64,000 nt of DNA from Enterobacter soli ATCC BAA-2102 (GTDB lineage Bacteria; Pseudomonadota; Gammaproteobacteria; Enterobacterales; Enterobacteriaceae), in NCBI RefSeq assembly GCF_001654845.1, contig NZ_LXES01000018.1, positions 38,247 through 102,246 of the forward strand, in the 5' to 3' direction. The notes beneath the pieces are model-generated. The model saw nothing but the letters and a program-made list of their open reading frames with translations, ran no database searches and was not told the origin of the DNA. Position numbers and translations under genes: made by a program. Shown one piece after another: positions 17,517 to 28,040 of the stretch. The stretch's first letter is position 1; every line of letters begins with the position of its first letter.

Positions 17517-18707
17517 ATGACCGAACATATCCAGACCACGACCAGACCGCAGACCAAAGAGGTTTCACGCCCGAACTGGTCGGCGGTTTTCTCCGTGGCA
17601 TTCTGCGTGGCCTGCCTGATTACCGTCGAGTTTTTACCGGTCAGCCTGCTGACGCCAATGGCGCAGGATCTGGGTATTTCCGAAGGCGTAGCGGGGCAGT
17701 CTGTTACTGTGACCGCGTTTGTGGCGATGTTCGCCAGCCTGTTTATCACCCAGGTAATTGGCACGATCGACCGCCGCAAAGTGGTCATTCTTTTTAGCGT
17801 GCTATTGACGCTCTCCTGCCTGCTGGTTTCTTTTGCCAATAACTTTACCCTGCTGCTGCTTGGGCGCGCCTGTCTGGGATTAGGGCTGGGCGGCTTCTGG
17901 GCAATGTCGGCATCCCTCACCATGCGTCTGGTGCCTGCGCGCACGGTGCCTAAAGCCTTGTCCGTTATCTTTGGCGCCGTGTCTATCGCACTGGTGATCG
18001 CCGCGCCGCTGGGCAGTTTCCTGGGCGGGATTATCGGCTGGCGAAATGTGTTTAACGCAGCGGCTGTCATGGGTTTGCTGTGCATTATCTGGGTGTGGAA
18101 AGCGTTGCCGTCCCTGCCGGGTGAGGCGGCACATCACAAACAGAATATGTTCAGCCTGCTGAAACGCCCGGGCGTGCTGGCGGGGATGAGCGCCATCTTT
18201 ATGGCCTTTGCCGGGCAGTTTGCCTTCTTTACCTATATCCGTCCGGTGTTTATGACCATGGCCGGTTTTGATGTGGATGGTCTGACGCTGGTGCTGTTGA
18301 GCTTCGGCATTGCCAGCTTTATCGGTACGTCCCTGTCGTCCCAGTTCCTGAAACGCTCCCTGAAAGTGGCGCTGGCGGGTGCCCCGCTGGTGCTGGCGAT
18401 AAGCGCGGCGGTGCTGGTACTGTGGGGTAGCGATAAATGGGTCGCGTCGGCGATTGCGATTATCTGGGGCTTTGCCTTTGCGCTGGTACCGGTGGGCTGG
18501 TCAACGTGGATCACCCGCTCTCTGGCCGATCAGGCCGAAAAAGCCGGGTCGATTCAGGTGGCGGTGATTCAGCTGGCGAATACCTGTGGCGCGGCGGTGG
18601 GCGGCATTGCGCTTGACCATATCGGGTTGACGTCGCCGCTGGTGATTTCCGGCACGCTGATGCTACTGACGGCGCTGCTGGTGGCAGGGAAAGTTAAGGC
18701 GAAATAG
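17517..18707 (+). CDS. nepI: Purine ribonucleoside efflux pump NepI
   Basis: This 396-aa, 12-TM major facilitator protein has the same length as E. coli NepI and near-identical segments ([49 protein letters not shown]). It exports inosine, guanosine and related purine nucleosides, including 6-mercaptopurine ribonucleoside. The gene has its own ribosome site (TTCAGGTGACGCC) and converges with phnX across a hairpin repeat. Confidence 0.94.
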   Translation: MTEHIQTTTRPQTKEVSRPNWSAVFSVAFCVACLITVEFLPVSLLTPMAQDLGISEGVAGQSVTVTAFVAMFASLFITQVIGTIDRRKVVILFSVLLTLSCLLVSFANNFTLLLLGRACLGLGLGGFWAMSASLTMRLVPARTVPKALSVIFGAVSIALVIAAPLGSFLGGIIGWRNVFNAAAVMGLLCIIWVWKALPSLPGEAAHHKQNMFSLLKRPGVLAGMSAIFMAFAGQFAFFTYIRPVFMTMAGFDVDGLTLVLLSFGIASFIGTSLSSQFLKRSLKVALAGAPLVLAISAAVLVLWGSDKWVASAIAIIWGFAFALVPVGWSTWITRSLADQAEKAGSIQVAVIQLANTCGAAVGGIALDHIGLTSPLVISGTLMLLTALLVAGKVKAK

Positions 18708-18715
18708 TTAAAATG

Positions 18716-18747
18716 TCCCCCTTCTCCCGCACAGGGGAAAAGGGGGA
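18716..18747. repeat. C-rich/G-rich palindrome between nepI and phnX
   Basis: TCCCCCTTCTCCC is followed after four bases by AGGGGAAAAGGGGGA, giving an imperfect hairpin on either strand. It lies between convergent genes and could act as a bidirectional terminator, although the T tracts are weak. It belongs loosely to the CCCTCTCCC-type palindromes that recur in this window. Confidence 0.6.
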
Positions 18748-18752
18748 AAAGA

Positions 18753-19562
18753 TTACGGACGTTCGCCCTTTGCCAGGCGAGCGTTGATATCGGCAATGAC
18801 TTCCGGCAGCGCTGCCAGTGAATCCACCACGTAGTGCGCCCCTGCGGCATACAGCTTCGCGGCTGCCCCCTCACGGCGGGTGGCGATCTCTTGCGGCGAC
18901 ATCGATTGATACTCTTCCCAGGTTGCACCAAACTCGTTGCCGGAAACCGCCAGCCCAACGCTCCACATCCCGGCATGAATGCCTTCTTCAATCCCCGGAG
19001 CCGCATCGTCTACCTTGACGCAGTGCGCCACATCGTCGATACCCAGGGTGATAACATTTTGCAGCGCCATCCACGGCCCAGGGCGACCGCCAGGTGCAAG
19101 ATCGTCAGTGGCGACCCAGCAGTCCGGTGCATAACCTTGCGCGGCTGCGGCTGGCACCAGCTTTTCCATCACGGCACGCGGGTAGCCCGAGCAGGAGCCA
19201 ATCTTTATCTGTTGAGCGCGCAGAGTAGCGATCGTGTCGACAACACCCTCAATAGGTGCCGCAAAATCGACAACTTTGGCGATTTGCAGCGGCATAAAGG
19301 TGGCGTAGATTTTATCGATGTCGCCTGCCGTCATTGCACGGCCAAATTTTGCCTGCCAGCGGGCATCCACGGAAGGTAATTTCCCTAAGGCCTCAATGTG
19401 TTGCCATTTTCCCAGCCCCATCGGGACGCGCGCTTCGGCAAGCGTAACGTCCACATCAAATGCCCGACGAAACGCTTCCACAAAAATCTGCGTGGGTGCG
19501 AAGGAGCCAAAGTCGACGGTAGTCCCCGCCCAGTCGAGAATAACGGCGTTAATACGTTTCAT
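18753..19562 (-). CDS. phnX: Phosphonoacetaldehyde hydrolase PhnX
   Basis: This 269-aa HAD-superfamily enzyme has nucleophile motif ILDWAGTT (Asp10), a cap-domain Schiff-base lysine in [11 protein letters not shown] (Lys52), a GSCSGYPR motif II and [12 protein letters not shown] motif IV. It cleaves phosphonoacetaldehyde to acetaldehyde and phosphate, the second step of 2-aminoethylphosphonate breakdown. It follows phnW on the same strand with a 9-bp gap, so the two form an operon. Confidence 0.95.
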   Translation of the reverse strand: MKRINAVILDWAGTTVDFGSFAPTQIFVEAFRRAFDVDVTLAEARVPMGLGKWQHIEALGKLPSVDARWQAKFGRAMTAGDIDKIYATFMPLQIAKVVDFAAPIEGVVDTIATLRAQQIKIGSCSGYPRAVMEKLVPAAAAQGYAPDCWVATDDLAPGGRPGPWMALQNVITLGIDDVAHCVKVDDAAPGIEEGIHAGMWSVGLAVSGNEFGATWEEYQSMSPQEIATRREGAAAKLYAAGAHYVVDSLAALPEVIADINARLAKGERP

Positions 19563-19571
19563 GGTGGCTCC

Positions 19572-20684
19572 TTATTTTTTCCAGTACATCGCGTGTTTGA
19601 TGGCGTTCAGCAGGGAGATGATATCGCGCTCGTACACCTCGCCAATGTTGCCGATACGGAAGCAGTCGCTTTGGGATACTTTCCCCGGGTAGATGACAAA
19701 ACCTTGTTCTTTCAGGCGCGAATAGAACTCTTTGAAACGGTATTGCGCATCATCCGGTGAGTAAAATGCGGTGATGATCGGGGAGTGAAATACATCGTCC
19801 AGCAGAGTCCTGAAGCCCAGCTCGCGCATCCCGCTAACCAGTGCTTGCTGATTCTGAAGGTAGCGTCGGTAGCGTGCCGCCACGCCGCCTTCTTCGGCCA
19901 GCTCCGCCAGCGCCTGGGCAAACGCCAGCACCGTATGCGTCGGAGAGGTAAAACGCCATTTGCCGTGATTGTCCTCCATGCAGCGCCACTGGGCGTAGAG
20001 ATCGAGGGACAGTGAGCGGGAATGGCCTGCACAGGCTTCCAGCTTCGCGGTGCGGGCAATCACAAAAGCAAACCCCGGCACGCCCTGAATACACTTGTTG
20101 GCGGAGCTGATCAGGAAATCAATGTTGAGTTCGGCCACATCCAGCGGGATGCCGCCGAAGCTGCTCATGGCATCGACGATATAGGTTTTAGCGTACTGGC
20201 GCGCCAGTACGCCCACTTCAGCAATCGGGTTCAGGATCCCGGTGGTCGTTTCGCAATGCACCATCGCAATATGGCTGATGGCGGTATCCTCTTTCAGGAT
20301 CGCTTCCAGGGTTTGTACCTCCGGGCGGGCGACTTCACCGCAGTCGTATACGCGGTGGGCTATGCCCATCAGCTCTGCCATTTCCGCCATTCGCGCACCG
20401 TATGCACCGTTGCTGACGATCAGCACTTTATTGTCTGCACCGATGGCGCTGCCGAGCACGGCTTCAACCGCGTAGCTGCCGCTGCCCTGTAGCAGGACAG
20501 AGGTGTAACCCTCCGCTCGGGTGGCGAGGGCGGTGAGCTGTTGACGGATTTTCTCGACCACGCCGAGATTGTAGTCATCATCCCAGGTGCAGCTGTCGAA
20601 CAGCATTGCCTCTTTCACGCTGCGGGAGGTGGTCAGTGGGCCGGGGGTCAGCAGCAGATAGTTACGCGAAGTCATGTTTTTCAC
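19572..20684 (-). CDS. phnW: 2-Aminoethylphosphonate:pyruvate transaminase PhnW
   Basis: This 370-aa class V PLP aminotransferase opens with [20 protein letters not shown]. The PLP-binding lysine lies in [18 protein letters not shown], and the substrate loop includes [11 protein letters not shown]. It converts 2-aminoethylphosphonate and pyruvate to phosphonoacetaldehyde and alanine, feeding PhnX. It is divergent from phnR, with a PhnR-type operator immediately upstream of its start (20689-20700). Confidence 0.95.
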   Translation of the reverse strand: MKNMTSRNYLLLTPGPLTTSRSVKEAMLFDSCTWDDDYNLGVVEKIRQQLTALATRAEGYTSVLLQGSGSYAVEAVLGSAIGADNKVLIVSNGAYGARMAEMAELMGIAHRVYDCGEVARPEVQTLEAILKEDTAISHIAMVHCETTTGILNPIAEVGVLARQYAKTYIVDAMSSFGGIPLDVAELNIDFLISSANKCIQGVPGFAFVIARTAKLEACAGHSRSLSLDLYAQWRCMEDNHGKWRFTSPTHTVLAFAQALAELAEEGGVAARYRRYLQNQQALVSGMRELGFRTLLDDVFHSPIITAFYSPDDAQYRFKEFYSRLKEQGFVIYPGKVSQSDCFRIGNIGEVYERDIISLLNAIKHAMYWKK

Positions 20685-20688
20685 CTAT

Positions 20689-20700
20689 TGGTCTATACCA
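20689..20700. promoter_or_regulatory. PhnR-type operator upstream of phnWX
   Basis: TGGTCTATACCA is a 12-bp GntR/HutC-style palindrome (TGGT-N4-ACCA). It lies 5 bp ahead of the phnW start, and a near copy precedes phnS. It probably mediates control of phnWX by PhnR. Confidence 0.7.
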
Positions 20701-20817
20701 GATTTGGCGTTATGATGGCGATAATCCCGCCAACCGGTCAACGGGAAAAGGGTGTTGCAACAAAAAATTCATCAACGTCTGTATAATGTCGCCAGGAAAA
20801 CGCGACGGCGAGTGAGC

Positions 20818-21537
20818 ATGAAATCAATACCCGGTGATATCCCACAATACCTGTTAATCAAGGCGCAGTTGCAGGCACGTATTCAGAGCGGTGCGCTGAA
20901 AAGTGGCGATAAGCTGCCTTCTGAGCGTGAACTGTGCGCGATCTTCAACACCACGCGTATCACCATTCGCGAAAGCCTGTCGCAGCTGGAAGCCAGCGGC
21001 GCCATCTACCGCGCCGACCGCCGCGGCTGGTTTGTGACGCCAGAACGCTTGTGGCTTGATCCCACCCAGAACACTAACTTCCATAAGCTCTGCCACGAGC
21101 AGGGACGCGAGCCGAAAACGGTGCTGCTTAACGGCGTGCTGACCACGGTGCCGGTGGAGGTGATGGGGCCGTTGCAGCTCCAGCCTTTTGACCAGATTTA
21201 CCTGCTGACGCGCCTACGCTATGCCGATGGCCGCGCCATCTGCTACAGCGAAAACCACTGTCTGCCTGCCCGCGTGCCGGAGCTGCTGCACCACGATCTC
21301 AACGGCAGCCTGACTGAGGTCTACGAAGCCGAATACAACCTTGTCTATACCAGTATGCATCTGTCGTTCTACCCTACGGCTATGCCTTCTCAGGCTGCGC
21401 AGGCTCTGGGGGTGATGGAAGGGCGCCCGGCCTTATTGCTGAAGCGCCTCAACTATGACCAGCACGGGCGCGTGCTCGATTTCGATATCGAATACTGGCG
21501 TCACGATAGCCTGCGAATTGAAGTTGATACCCACTAA
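20818..21537 (+). CDS. phnR: GntR-family regulator PhnR
   Basis: This 239-aa protein starts at the ATG of [15 protein letters not shown]; an upstream in-frame start at 20752 would add 22 unconvincing residues. A GntR winged HTH spans about residues 8-75 ([29 protein letters not shown]), followed by a UTRA ligand-binding domain typical of the HutC subgroup. It lies between phnWX and phnSTUV and should regulate both in response to 2-aminoethylphosphonate or an intermediate. Confidence 0.9.
   Translation: MKSIPGDIPQYLLIKAQLQARIQSGALKSGDKLPSERELCAIFNTTRITIRESLSQLEASGAIYRADRRGWFVTPERLWLDPTQNTNFHKLCHEQGREPKTVLLNGVLTTVPVEVMGPLQLQPFDQIYLLTRLRYADGRAICYSENHCLPARVPELLHHDLNGSLTEVYEAEYNLVYTSMHLSFYPTAMPSQAAQALGVMEGRPALLLKRLNYDQHGRVLDFDIEYWRHDSLRIEVDTH
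21341..21352. promoter_or_regulatory. Possible additional PhnR half-matched operator inside phnR
   Basis: TTGTCTATACCA differs at one base from the operator beside phnW (TGGTCTATACCA). It is inside the phnR coding sequence, so the match may be chance, but the similarity to a 12-bp site seen twice nearby is worth noting. Confidence 0.35.
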
Positions 21538-21589
21538 ATAAATCTTTCATCGTTTTGTCACATTAGCCGTTTAGCGTTTAAAGCAAATC

Positions 21590-21601
21590 TGGTATAGGCC
21601 A
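21590..21601. promoter_or_regulatory. PhnR-type operator upstream of phnSTUV
   Basis: TGGTATAGGCCA (within TCTGGTATAGGCCAGA) matches the reverse complement of the phnW operator in 11 of 12 positions. It lies 32 bp before phnS, in the phnR-phnS gap, as expected for control of the transporter operon. Confidence 0.7.
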
Positions 21602-21633
21602 GAAAACATAAACGACTCCATGAGGCTTTAACG

Positions 21634-22647
21634 ATGAAACTCTCCCGACTCGCTCTGATCTCTGCCTTTGCTCTCGCCAGCACCCCGGTGTGGGCAGATT
21701 CCGTTGTCACGGTCTACTCCATTGACGGTCTGCATGATGGTGATAACAGCTGGTATCAGGCGCAGTTCGATGCCTTTACCAAAGCCACCGGCATTACCGT
21801 GCGTTACGTGGAAGGCGGTGGTGGCGTGGTGGTAGAGCGTCTGGCGAAAGAGCGTACGAATCCGCAGGCGGATGTGTTGGTTACTGCACCGCCGTTCATT
21901 CAGCGTGCGGCGGCCGACAAACTGCTGGCCAGCTTTAAAACGGACTCTGCCGCAGCCATCCCCGGTTCGACCGACTTCTATTCACCGCTGGTGAAGAACT
22001 ACCTGAGCTTTATCTACAACGGCAGCGTGCTGAAAGCGGCCCCGGCCAGCTGGCAGGAACTGCTCGACGGCAAATTCAAAAACAAGCTGCAATACTCGAC
22101 GCCGGGCCAGGCGGCAGACGGCACGGCGGTCATGCTACAGGCCTTCCACAGCATGGGCAGCAAAGACGCAGGCTTTGACTATCTTGGCAAACTGCAGGCC
22201 AACAACGTTGGGCCATCGGCCTCTACCGGCAAGCTGACCGCGCTGGTCAACAAAGGTGAGCTGTACGTGGCGAACGGCGATCTGCAAATGAATCTGGCGC
22301 AGATGGAACGCAACCCGAATGTGAAGATCTTCTGGCCGGCGGATGCGAAAGGTGAACGCAGCGCGCTGGCACTGCCGTATGTGATTGGTTTAGTCCAGGG
22401 CGCACCAGAAAGCGAAAACGGCAAAAAACTGATTAACTTCCTGCTGAGTAAAGAGGCACAAACGGCTGTGAGCGCGCTCTCCTGGGGAATGCCGGTTCGC
22501 AGCGACGTGACGCCGACGGATGACCACTACAAGGCCGCCACTGCTGCACTTAACGGCGTGAAAAGCTGGGAACCGAACTGGGATGAGGTCGCCACATCGC
22601 TTTCCGCCGATATTTCCCGCTGGCATAAAGTGACCGACAGCGAGTAA
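21634..22647 (+). CDS. phnS: 2-Aminoethylphosphonate ABC transporter, periplasmic binding protein PhnS
   Basis: This 337-aa protein has a clear Sec signal ([21 protein letters not shown], cleavage after AWA-like VWA) followed by a type 2 periplasmic binding fold related to iron(III)/sulfate/phosphonate binders ([31 protein letters not shown]). It delivers 2-aminoethylphosphonate to PhnUV. It is the first gene of phnSTUV, with 5 bp to phnT. Confidence 0.93.
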   Translation: MKLSRLALISAFALASTPVWADSVVTVYSIDGLHDGDNSWYQAQFDAFTKATGITVRYVEGGGGVVVERLAKERTNPQADVLVTAPPFIQRAAADKLLASFKTDSAAAIPGSTDFYSPLVKNYLSFIYNGSVLKAAPASWQELLDGKFKNKLQYSTPGQAADGTAVMLQAFHSMGSKDAGFDYLGKLQANNVGPSASTGKLTALVNKGELYVANGDLQMNLAQMERNPNVKIFWPADAKGERSALALPYVIGLVQGAPESENGKKLINFLLSKEAQTAVSALSWGMPVRSDVTPTDDHYKAATAALNGVKSWEPNWDEVATSLSADISRWHKVTDSE

Positions 22648-22652
22648 GCCTG

Positions 22653-23762
22653 ATGCTGATGAAAACCTCTACCCTTCACGCCCCGCCGCTGGCGGGGTCA
22701 TCGGGGATTGTCCTCGACTCTCTGCGCGTGGCGTACCACGGAAATATGGTGCTCAAGCCGCTCTCATTAACCATCGAGCCGGGTGAAGTGCTGGCGCTGA
22801 TTGGTCCGTCAGGCTCCGGCAAAACGACAGTGCTACGTGCTGTGGCGGGTTTTGTCCAGCCTGCGGGCGGGCGCATTCTGATTGGTGATACGGATGTCAC
22901 CCATCTGCCGCCCTACAAGCGCGGGCTGGCGATGGTGGTGCAGAACTACGCGTTGTTCCCGCATCTGAAGGTTGAGGACAACGTTGCTTTCGGATTGCGG
23001 GCGCAAAAGCAGCCGAAAGCCCTGATTAACGATCGCGTGACCGAGGCGCTCAAAATTGTCGGGATGAGCGACTACGCGACGCGCTACCCCCATCAGCTTT
23101 CCGGCGGGCAGCAGCAGCGCGTGGCGATTGCCCGTGCGATTGCCGTACGCCCGCGCGTATTGTTGTTGGATGAACCACTTTCTGCGCTGGATGCGCAGAT
23201 CCGCCACAACATGGTGGAAGAGATTGCGCGTTTACACCGTGAGCTGCCTGAACTGACCATTCTCTACGTGACGCACGATCAGACCGAGGCGCTTACTCTG
23301 GCAGATAAAATCGGCATCATGAAGGACGGGTCGATGATTGCTCACGGCGAAACTCGCGCGCTCTATCACCATCCGCCGAATCGCTTTGCAGCGGAGTTCC
23401 TCGGGCGGGCGAACATCCTTCAGGCGACGGCGCTGGGCAATGTTTCTGCGCCGGGGCTGGTGGGAGTGAGCTGTGGTGGAACGGTGATCCGTGCCTGGAG
23501 TCAGGGCGTGAAGCACGGACATAACAAACTGCTCTGTATTCGCCCGCAGCATATGAGCCTGACGCCGCGTTCGGCCAACAGCAACCGTCTGAACGCAACG
23601 CTGCAATCGGTTCACTGGCAGGGGGATTTAACCCATTTGCTGTGTGACGTAGCCGGTGAACCGGTGCGTATTGTGATGACGCACGTCAACCCGCTGCCGC
23701 AGCCAGGTGATCCGCTGGCGCTGTGGTTTGAGCCTGACGATGCGGTTCTGATTGAGGTGTAA
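22653..23762 (+). CDS. phnT: 2-Aminoethylphosphonate ABC transporter, ATPase PhnT
   Basis: This 369-aa ABC ATPase has Walker A GPSGSGKTT, Q-loop VVQNYALFPHL, signature LSGGQQQRVAIARA, Walker B VLLLDEPLSALD and the H-loop in VTHDQTEAL. A C-terminal TOBE-like beta domain (about residues 270-369) is typical of the PotA/MalK group. It powers import with PhnU and PhnV. Its stop overlaps the phnU start by one base (TAATG). Confidence 0.94.
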   Translation: MLMKTSTLHAPPLAGSSGIVLDSLRVAYHGNMVLKPLSLTIEPGEVLALIGPSGSGKTTVLRAVAGFVQPAGGRILIGDTDVTHLPPYKRGLAMVVQNYALFPHLKVEDNVAFGLRAQKQPKALINDRVTEALKIVGMSDYATRYPHQLSGGQQQRVAIARAIAVRPRVLLLDEPLSALDAQIRHNMVEEIARLHRELPELTILYVTHDQTEALTLADKIGIMKDGSMIAHGETRALYHHPPNRFAAEFLGRANILQATALGNVSAPGLVGVSCGGTVIRAWSQGVKHGHNKLLCIRPQHMSLTPRSANSNRLNATLQSVHWQGDLTHLLCDVAGEPVRIVMTHVNPLPQPGDPLALWFEPDDAVLIEV

Positions 23763-24625
23763 TGATGTCGCTCTCTCTGACGCTGGAAAAAACCGCCCCC
23801 GCCCTGCGCCCGATGCTGTGGCTGGCATTGCCATTACTGGTTCTGGGTACGCTCTTTTTCTATCCCTTACTGCTTATCGCCGAGCAGGCACTGCGCAACA
23901 CCAGTGGGCATATCGGGCTGGAGACCTTCTGGCAGGTGGTGGAGTCAAAACGTTTTGCCAGCGCGCTGCTGAATACTCTGCAGATTGCGTTGTCTGCAAC
24001 TGCCGGGTGCCTGATTCTGGGCAGCGTGATGTCCCTGATCCTGGTGTTTATCCCCTTTCCGGGCAGCGGCCTGATTGGCCGGGTGGTGGATACCTTTATC
24101 GCCCTGCCAACCTTTCTGATCACGCTGGCGTTCACCTTTGTTTACGGTTCCGCCGGGCTGCTCAACGGCACGTTGATGAGTCTGTTTGATTTTGACCTTC
24201 CGCCCGTCGATTTTCTCTACTCCATGCAGGGGGTGATTCTGGCGGAGATCACCGTCTTCACGCCGCTGGTGATGCGCCCGCTGATGGCCGCCCTGCGGCA
24301 GATCGATACCAGTCAGCTGGAAGCGGCCAGCATTCTCGGTGCCCATCCGGCGCGCGTTATTGCACAGGTGATTTTCCCTGCGGCGCTCCCTGCGCTGATG
24401 GCGGGCGGCAGCCTGTGCCTGCTGTTAACCACCAATGAGTTTGGCATCGTGCTGTTTATTGGTGCGAAAGGGGTGAATACCTTGCCGATGATGGTCTATA
24501 GCAAAGCGATCCTTGAATCGGACTACAGCGTGGCGTGCATGATTGCCCTGATTAATATTGTGCTGTCGCTGGGGCTGTTTGCGCTCTATCGCCTGGCGGC
24601 ATCGCGTACTGGCGTAAGGAGTTAA
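23762..24625 (+). CDS. phnU: 2-Aminoethylphosphonate ABC transporter permease PhnU
   Basis: This 287-aa integral membrane protein has about six TM segments and the BPD_transp_1 EAA loop (EAASILGAHPARVIAQVIFPAALP). It pairs with PhnV as the membrane channel. Start and stop are tightly packed with phnT (1-bp overlap) and phnV (2-bp gap). Confidence 0.92.
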   Translation: MMSLSLTLEKTAPALRPMLWLALPLLVLGTLFFYPLLLIAEQALRNTSGHIGLETFWQVVESKRFASALLNTLQIALSATAGCLILGSVMSLILVFIPFPGSGLIGRVVDTFIALPTFLITLAFTFVYGSAGLLNGTLMSLFDFDLPPVDFLYSMQGVILAEITVFTPLVMRPLMAALRQIDTSQLEAASILGAHPARVIAQVIFPAALPALMAGGSLCLLLTTNEFGIVLFIGAKGVNTLPMMVYSKAILESDYSVACMIALINIVLSLGLFALYRLAASRTGVRS

Positions 24626-24627
24626 CG

Positions 24628-25425
24628 ATGCTGATCTGGTCTCGTAAAGGGCGTGTTGTAGCCGGTGCGCTGGCGACCATGCTATTTACCGTCTTCTTCT
24701 TCCTGCCGCTGGCGGTGATTTTAATGTCCAGCCTGAGCCAGCAATGGAACGGCATTCTGCCGAGCGGGTTCACGTTGATCCATTTTGTGAACGCGTTGCG
24801 CGGCGCATCCTGGAATGCTCTGTCGGCGAGTCTGGTCATCGGTTTTTGTGCCAGCCTGTTCGCTCTGTTGTGCGGCGTGTGGGCGGCGCTGGCGTTACGT
24901 CAGTACGGTAAGAAAACACAAAAGTGGTTGAGTATGGTCTTTTACCTGCCGAGTGCGATCCCGTCGGTATCGGTGGGGCTGGGGATCCTGGTGGCGTTCA
25001 GCCAGGGACCGTTGCAGATGAATGGTACGCTGTGGATTGTGCTGGCGGCACACTTTGTTCTGATCTCGGCTTTCACCTTCAGTAACGTCTCGACCGGGCT
25101 GGCTCGCGTGTCGGCGGATATCGAAAATGTGGCCTCGAGCCTGGGCGCTACGCCGTGGTATCGCCTGCGTCACGTGACCTTACCACTGCTGATGCCGTGG
25201 ATGGTCTCCGCGCTGGCGCTGAGTTTGTCACTGTCGATGGGCGAACTGGGTGCGACGATGATGATCTATCCGCCTGGCTGGACGACGCTTCCGGTCGCGA
25301 TTTTTAGTCTGACCGATCGCGGGAATATTGCCGACGGCGCGGCGCTGACCATTGTGCTGGTGGCTATAACCTTGCTGTTGATGCTGAAACTGGAAAGGAT
25401 CGCGAAGCGTTTAGGGCAGCGGTGA
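24628..25425 (+). CDS. phnV: 2-Aminoethylphosphonate ABC transporter permease PhnV
   Basis: This 265-aa permease has about six TM segments and an EAA-type loop (ENVASSLGATPWYRLRHVTLPLLMP). It is the last gene of phnSTUV; a hairpin repeat at 25437-25458 follows it and separates the operon from convergent yicL. It has the usual size for the second permease of this transporter. Confidence 0.92.
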   Translation: MLIWSRKGRVVAGALATMLFTVFFFLPLAVILMSSLSQQWNGILPSGFTLIHFVNALRGASWNALSASLVIGFCASLFALLCGVWAALALRQYGKKTQKWLSMVFYLPSAIPSVSVGLGILVAFSQGPLQMNGTLWIVLAAHFVLISAFTFSNVSTGLARVSADIENVASSLGATPWYRLRHVTLPLLMPWMVSALALSLSLSMGELGATMMIYPPGWTTLPVAIFSLTDRGNIADGAALTIVLVAITLLLMLKLERIAKRLGQR

Positions 25426-25436
25426 ACGTGCTTTTA

Positions 25437-25458
25437 ACCCTCTCCAGTGGGAGAGGGT
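25437..25458. repeat. CCCTCTCC/GGGAGAGGG palindrome between phnV and yicL
   Basis: ACCCTCTCC and GGGAGAGGGT flank a 3-nt loop. A T4 tract lies next to the left arm at 25432-25435. It belongs to an interspersed repeat seen also at 26440, 54288, 54865 and 63914, and can serve as a terminator between the convergent genes. Confidence 0.7.
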
Positions 25459-25464
25459 ATCAGG

Positions 25465-26370
25465 TCAGGCTGATGTCTGAACGCGTCTGCGCGAGTCCAT
25501 TGAAATCAGTACTACCGACGAGACAATCAGCAGCGTCCCCAGCCAGTCCGGCAGGGTGAATGCCACGCCCAGCAAGATGACAGACAGCAGCGCGCTGCTC
25601 AGCGGCTCGGCGCAGCTGAGAATGCTCGCCTTCGGCCCACCAATCATCTGTGCGCCTTTCAGATACAGACTGAACGTCAGCGCCGTGCCGATCACCACCA
25701 GGTAGAAGAACGCCAGCAACAGGCTGCCGTCGATCACGAAAGTGGTTCCGCGCCCGGCGTAGAACGGGGTCAGCATTAACCCTGCAATCAACATGCTCCA
25801 GCCGACAATCGGCAGCGTGCCGTAGCGGGCAATCAGCGTCGACGGATACGTGGTGTAGAACGCGGCGGCAAAGGCCGAAGCGATCCCGAAGAACAGAGCC
25901 GCAGGCGAAATAGAGAGTGAGGTGGGATCGCCATGGGTCACCAGCAGAAACGTGCCGATCAGTGACGTCATAATCGCGGACAACACAAATATCCCCGGGC
26001 GCTTTTTCCGCGCCAGCGCAAACCACGCCACGATGATGGTCGGTGACAGGAATTGCAGCACGGTGGCGGTGGCGGCGTTGGATTTTTCAATCGTCAGCAG
26101 GAAGGTGAGCTGCACGGTGAGCGCGCCAACCAGCGAGAAAATCAGCAGGCTGATGGCATCTTTGCGATTTTTGATGACCGAGAAAATCTTGTCGCCGTGA
26201 ACGAAGGAGAGCGTGAGCAGGATAACACCGGTAAACAGCAGGCGAACCATGGTCAGATAAGGCGAAGAAATATGGCTTTTCTCCATGATGTATTGCGCAC
26301 AAACCCCTGAACTTCCCCATAAAACGGCGGCGATCAGGACGTTTAGCATCCCTTTACGTGTGGAACCCAT
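25465..26370 (-). CDS. yicL: EamA-family transporter YicL
   Basis: This 301-aa DMT exporter has two five-TM EamA repeats ([23 protein letters not shown]; second repeat from about residue 150). It corresponds to E. coli YicL by size, sequence impression and place in the yic cluster. The substrate is unknown. Confidence 0.82.
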   Translation of the reverse strand: MGSTRKGMLNVLIAAVLWGSSGVCAQYIMEKSHISSPYLTMVRLLFTGVILLTLSFVHGDKIFSVIKNRKDAISLLIFSLVGALTVQLTFLLTIEKSNAATATVLQFLSPTIIVAWFALARKKRPGIFVLSAIMTSLIGTFLLVTHGDPTSLSISPAALFFGIASAFAAAFYTTYPSTLIARYGTLPIVGWSMLIAGLMLTPFYAGRGTTFVIDGSLLLAFFYLVVIGTALTFSLYLKGAQMIGGPKASILSCAEPLSSALLSVILLGVAFTLPDWLGTLLIVSSVVLISMDSRRRVQTSA

Positions 26371-26439
26371 GTACTCCCCTGCTATGTCGATTTTTGACTA
26401 GCATAACATGGGTCTTGTCGGGTGTGGTGCGGCCTGATG

Positions 26440-26474
26440 CCCTCACCCCGGCCCTCTCCCACAGGGAGAGGGGG
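26440..26474. repeat. CCCTCACCCC...GGGAGAGGG interspersed repeat
   Basis: CCCTCACCCCGGCCCTCTCCC is interrupted by three bases and answered by GGGAGAGGGGG. It is in the gap between yicL and the porin gene and may form a hairpin on either strand. It is the same family as the repeat at the right end of the window. Confidence 0.7.
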
Positions 26475-26520
26475 AAAACACTAGAAACGGCAACTTGCGT
26501 TGCCGTTTTGCGTTTACCTA

Positions 26521-27900
26521 CTAGAACCACGCTTCCCACATCGCGCCGACGTTGAAATCGTCGAGCGTGGTGTCATCCGTGCCGTTCACGCGTGCGGTGT
26601 GTTCGTTATCCACTTTGCCGCCGGTCACGTAAAAACGCAGCATTGGGCGGAACTCTGGCCCCATGGCGATAGACATGTTCTGCGACAGGGTCAGCTTCCA
26701 GCCTTTGTTATCGCCGCCGTTGTCGTAATCAACGTGCTGCCAGCCCGCTTCCAGCCAGGTGGAGTGAACGTCGTTCCACCAGTGCATCGGGCGAATAATG
26801 GCGTTGTAGTTTTTGCGGTTATCGCTCTTGTCACGGCTATTGTCGTAATCGTGGAAGGCGAGGATGTACTCCACCTGGGTCTGTGGAGTGAATTTGTGCA
26901 GACCTTCGAAGCTGGCGTACACCGTGGTCAGATCCTCGGTTTTGTTAAATACGCTGTTGTCCGAGTTATCCGAGTAACGGGCAATTACCTTGTTCACGCC
27001 GCTGTCGTTGGTGTGGCTCAGCACCACGCCGCCCTGCCAGGCGTTAAGACGCTCGTCGCTCTCAATGGCTTTGGAGTCAAAGCCGTAGTTGGCATACAGC
27101 TCCAGATCGATTGGGCCGAGTTTCATGCCGTGGATTTTTGAGGTCGCGGCGTAGTTGCCTTTGTCGCCGGTGCCGGAACCGCCGGTACAGGTGATGCGCG
27201 ATGGGTTAGCCTCATCTTCCATCACTTCCGGGCTACAGGATTCCACTGCCGCCACGGTCGCGACGTCAAACTGGACGCCGCCGATGTCGAAGTTCTTCAC
27301 CCCGGCGCCCTGGCCATCGTGGTTCATCCAGAAGTAATCGTTGATGCCCTGCTGCGGACGCTGGTGGAAGTCACGGCCGGCCCAGAAATAGGCGTTCGGG
27401 TTGGAGGCCATAATGTTGGTCACCCCCGCGTAGGCTTTTTTCAGGTTAACTTCGTCGCCCCAGTGGTCGATCATCACGTTGATGTCCCAGATGGCGCCGT
27501 TTTCACCCTTGAAGGCTTTGGAAAGCTGGAATTCACCGCCGTTGCCTTCGTTCCCCAGGCGACCAATCGCGGATGCGCCGTTGTAGGAGCCATCCACCGC
27601 CACGTATTTCTGATCGGCGGCCTGGAAGTGCGCACCGTAGCGGGCGTAGCCGGTAAATTTGATGCCGAACGGGATAGCCATATCCGGGGATTGCGCCGCG
27701 CTTTGCGGCTCGGTCACCACGTCGACTTTTTTCGCCACCGCGGCATCCATTTTAGCCTGACGGTCTGCCAGGGCTTTATCCACCGCTTTGGCCACAATGG
27801 CGTCGATTTGCTCCTGCGTGAATTCTTGTGCGAGGACAGAAATTGGGCAAAGCGCGGCGATAACCGCCATTGTTAATGGAAGTTTTTTAATATTTTTCAT
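26521..27900 (-). CDS. LamB-family carbohydrate porin
   Basis: This outer-membrane protein of about 459 aa has signal peptide MKNIKKLPLTMAVIAALCPISVLA, an N-terminal coiled region (FTQEQIDAIVAKAVDKALADRQAKMDAAV), then a LamB-like 18-strand barrel (FTGYARYGAHF, QLSKAFKGENGAIWD, GRDFHQRPQQGINDYFWMNHDGQG) ending in aromatic WEAWF. The coiled N-terminus resembles BglH/ScrY porins. A loop with two cysteines (around SCSPEV and RITCTGG) is notable. The start at 27900 fits the ribosome site better than the ATG 6 bp upstream. It is the last gene of the beta-glucoside operon and probably admits aryl-beta-glucosides or cellobiose-like sugars. Confidence 0.88.
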   Translation of the reverse strand: MKNIKKLPLTMAVIAALCPISVLAQEFTQEQIDAIVAKAVDKALADRQAKMDAAVAKKVDVVTEPQSAAQSPDMAIPFGIKFTGYARYGAHFQAADQKYVAVDGSYNGASAIGRLGNEGNGGEFQLSKAFKGENGAIWDINVMIDHWGDEVNLKKAYAGVTNIMASNPNAYFWAGRDFHQRPQQGINDYFWMNHDGQGAGVKNFDIGGVQFDVATVAAVESCSPEVMEDEANPSRITCTGGSGTGDKGNYAATSKIHGMKLGPIDLELYANYGFDSKAIESDERLNAWQGGVVLSHTNDSGVNKVIARYSDNSDNSVFNKTEDLTTVYASFEGLHKFTPQTQVEYILAFHDYDNSRDKSDNRKNYNAIIRPMHWWNDVHSTWLEAGWQHVDYDNGGDNKGWKLTLSQNMSIAMGPEFRPMLRFYVTGGKVDNEHTARVNGTDDTTLDDFNVGAMWEAWF

Positions 27901-28040
27901 TGTCATCTCTATTAATTTACATTTTATTCAGACAATAACCATCCCATTCCGATTTGACAGAATATGTCGCTATCATCAGAAACAGAGTGATTTATATTTT
28001 CAGGTACAGAGGTATTACATTAACTTTATTTCGCCATAAG

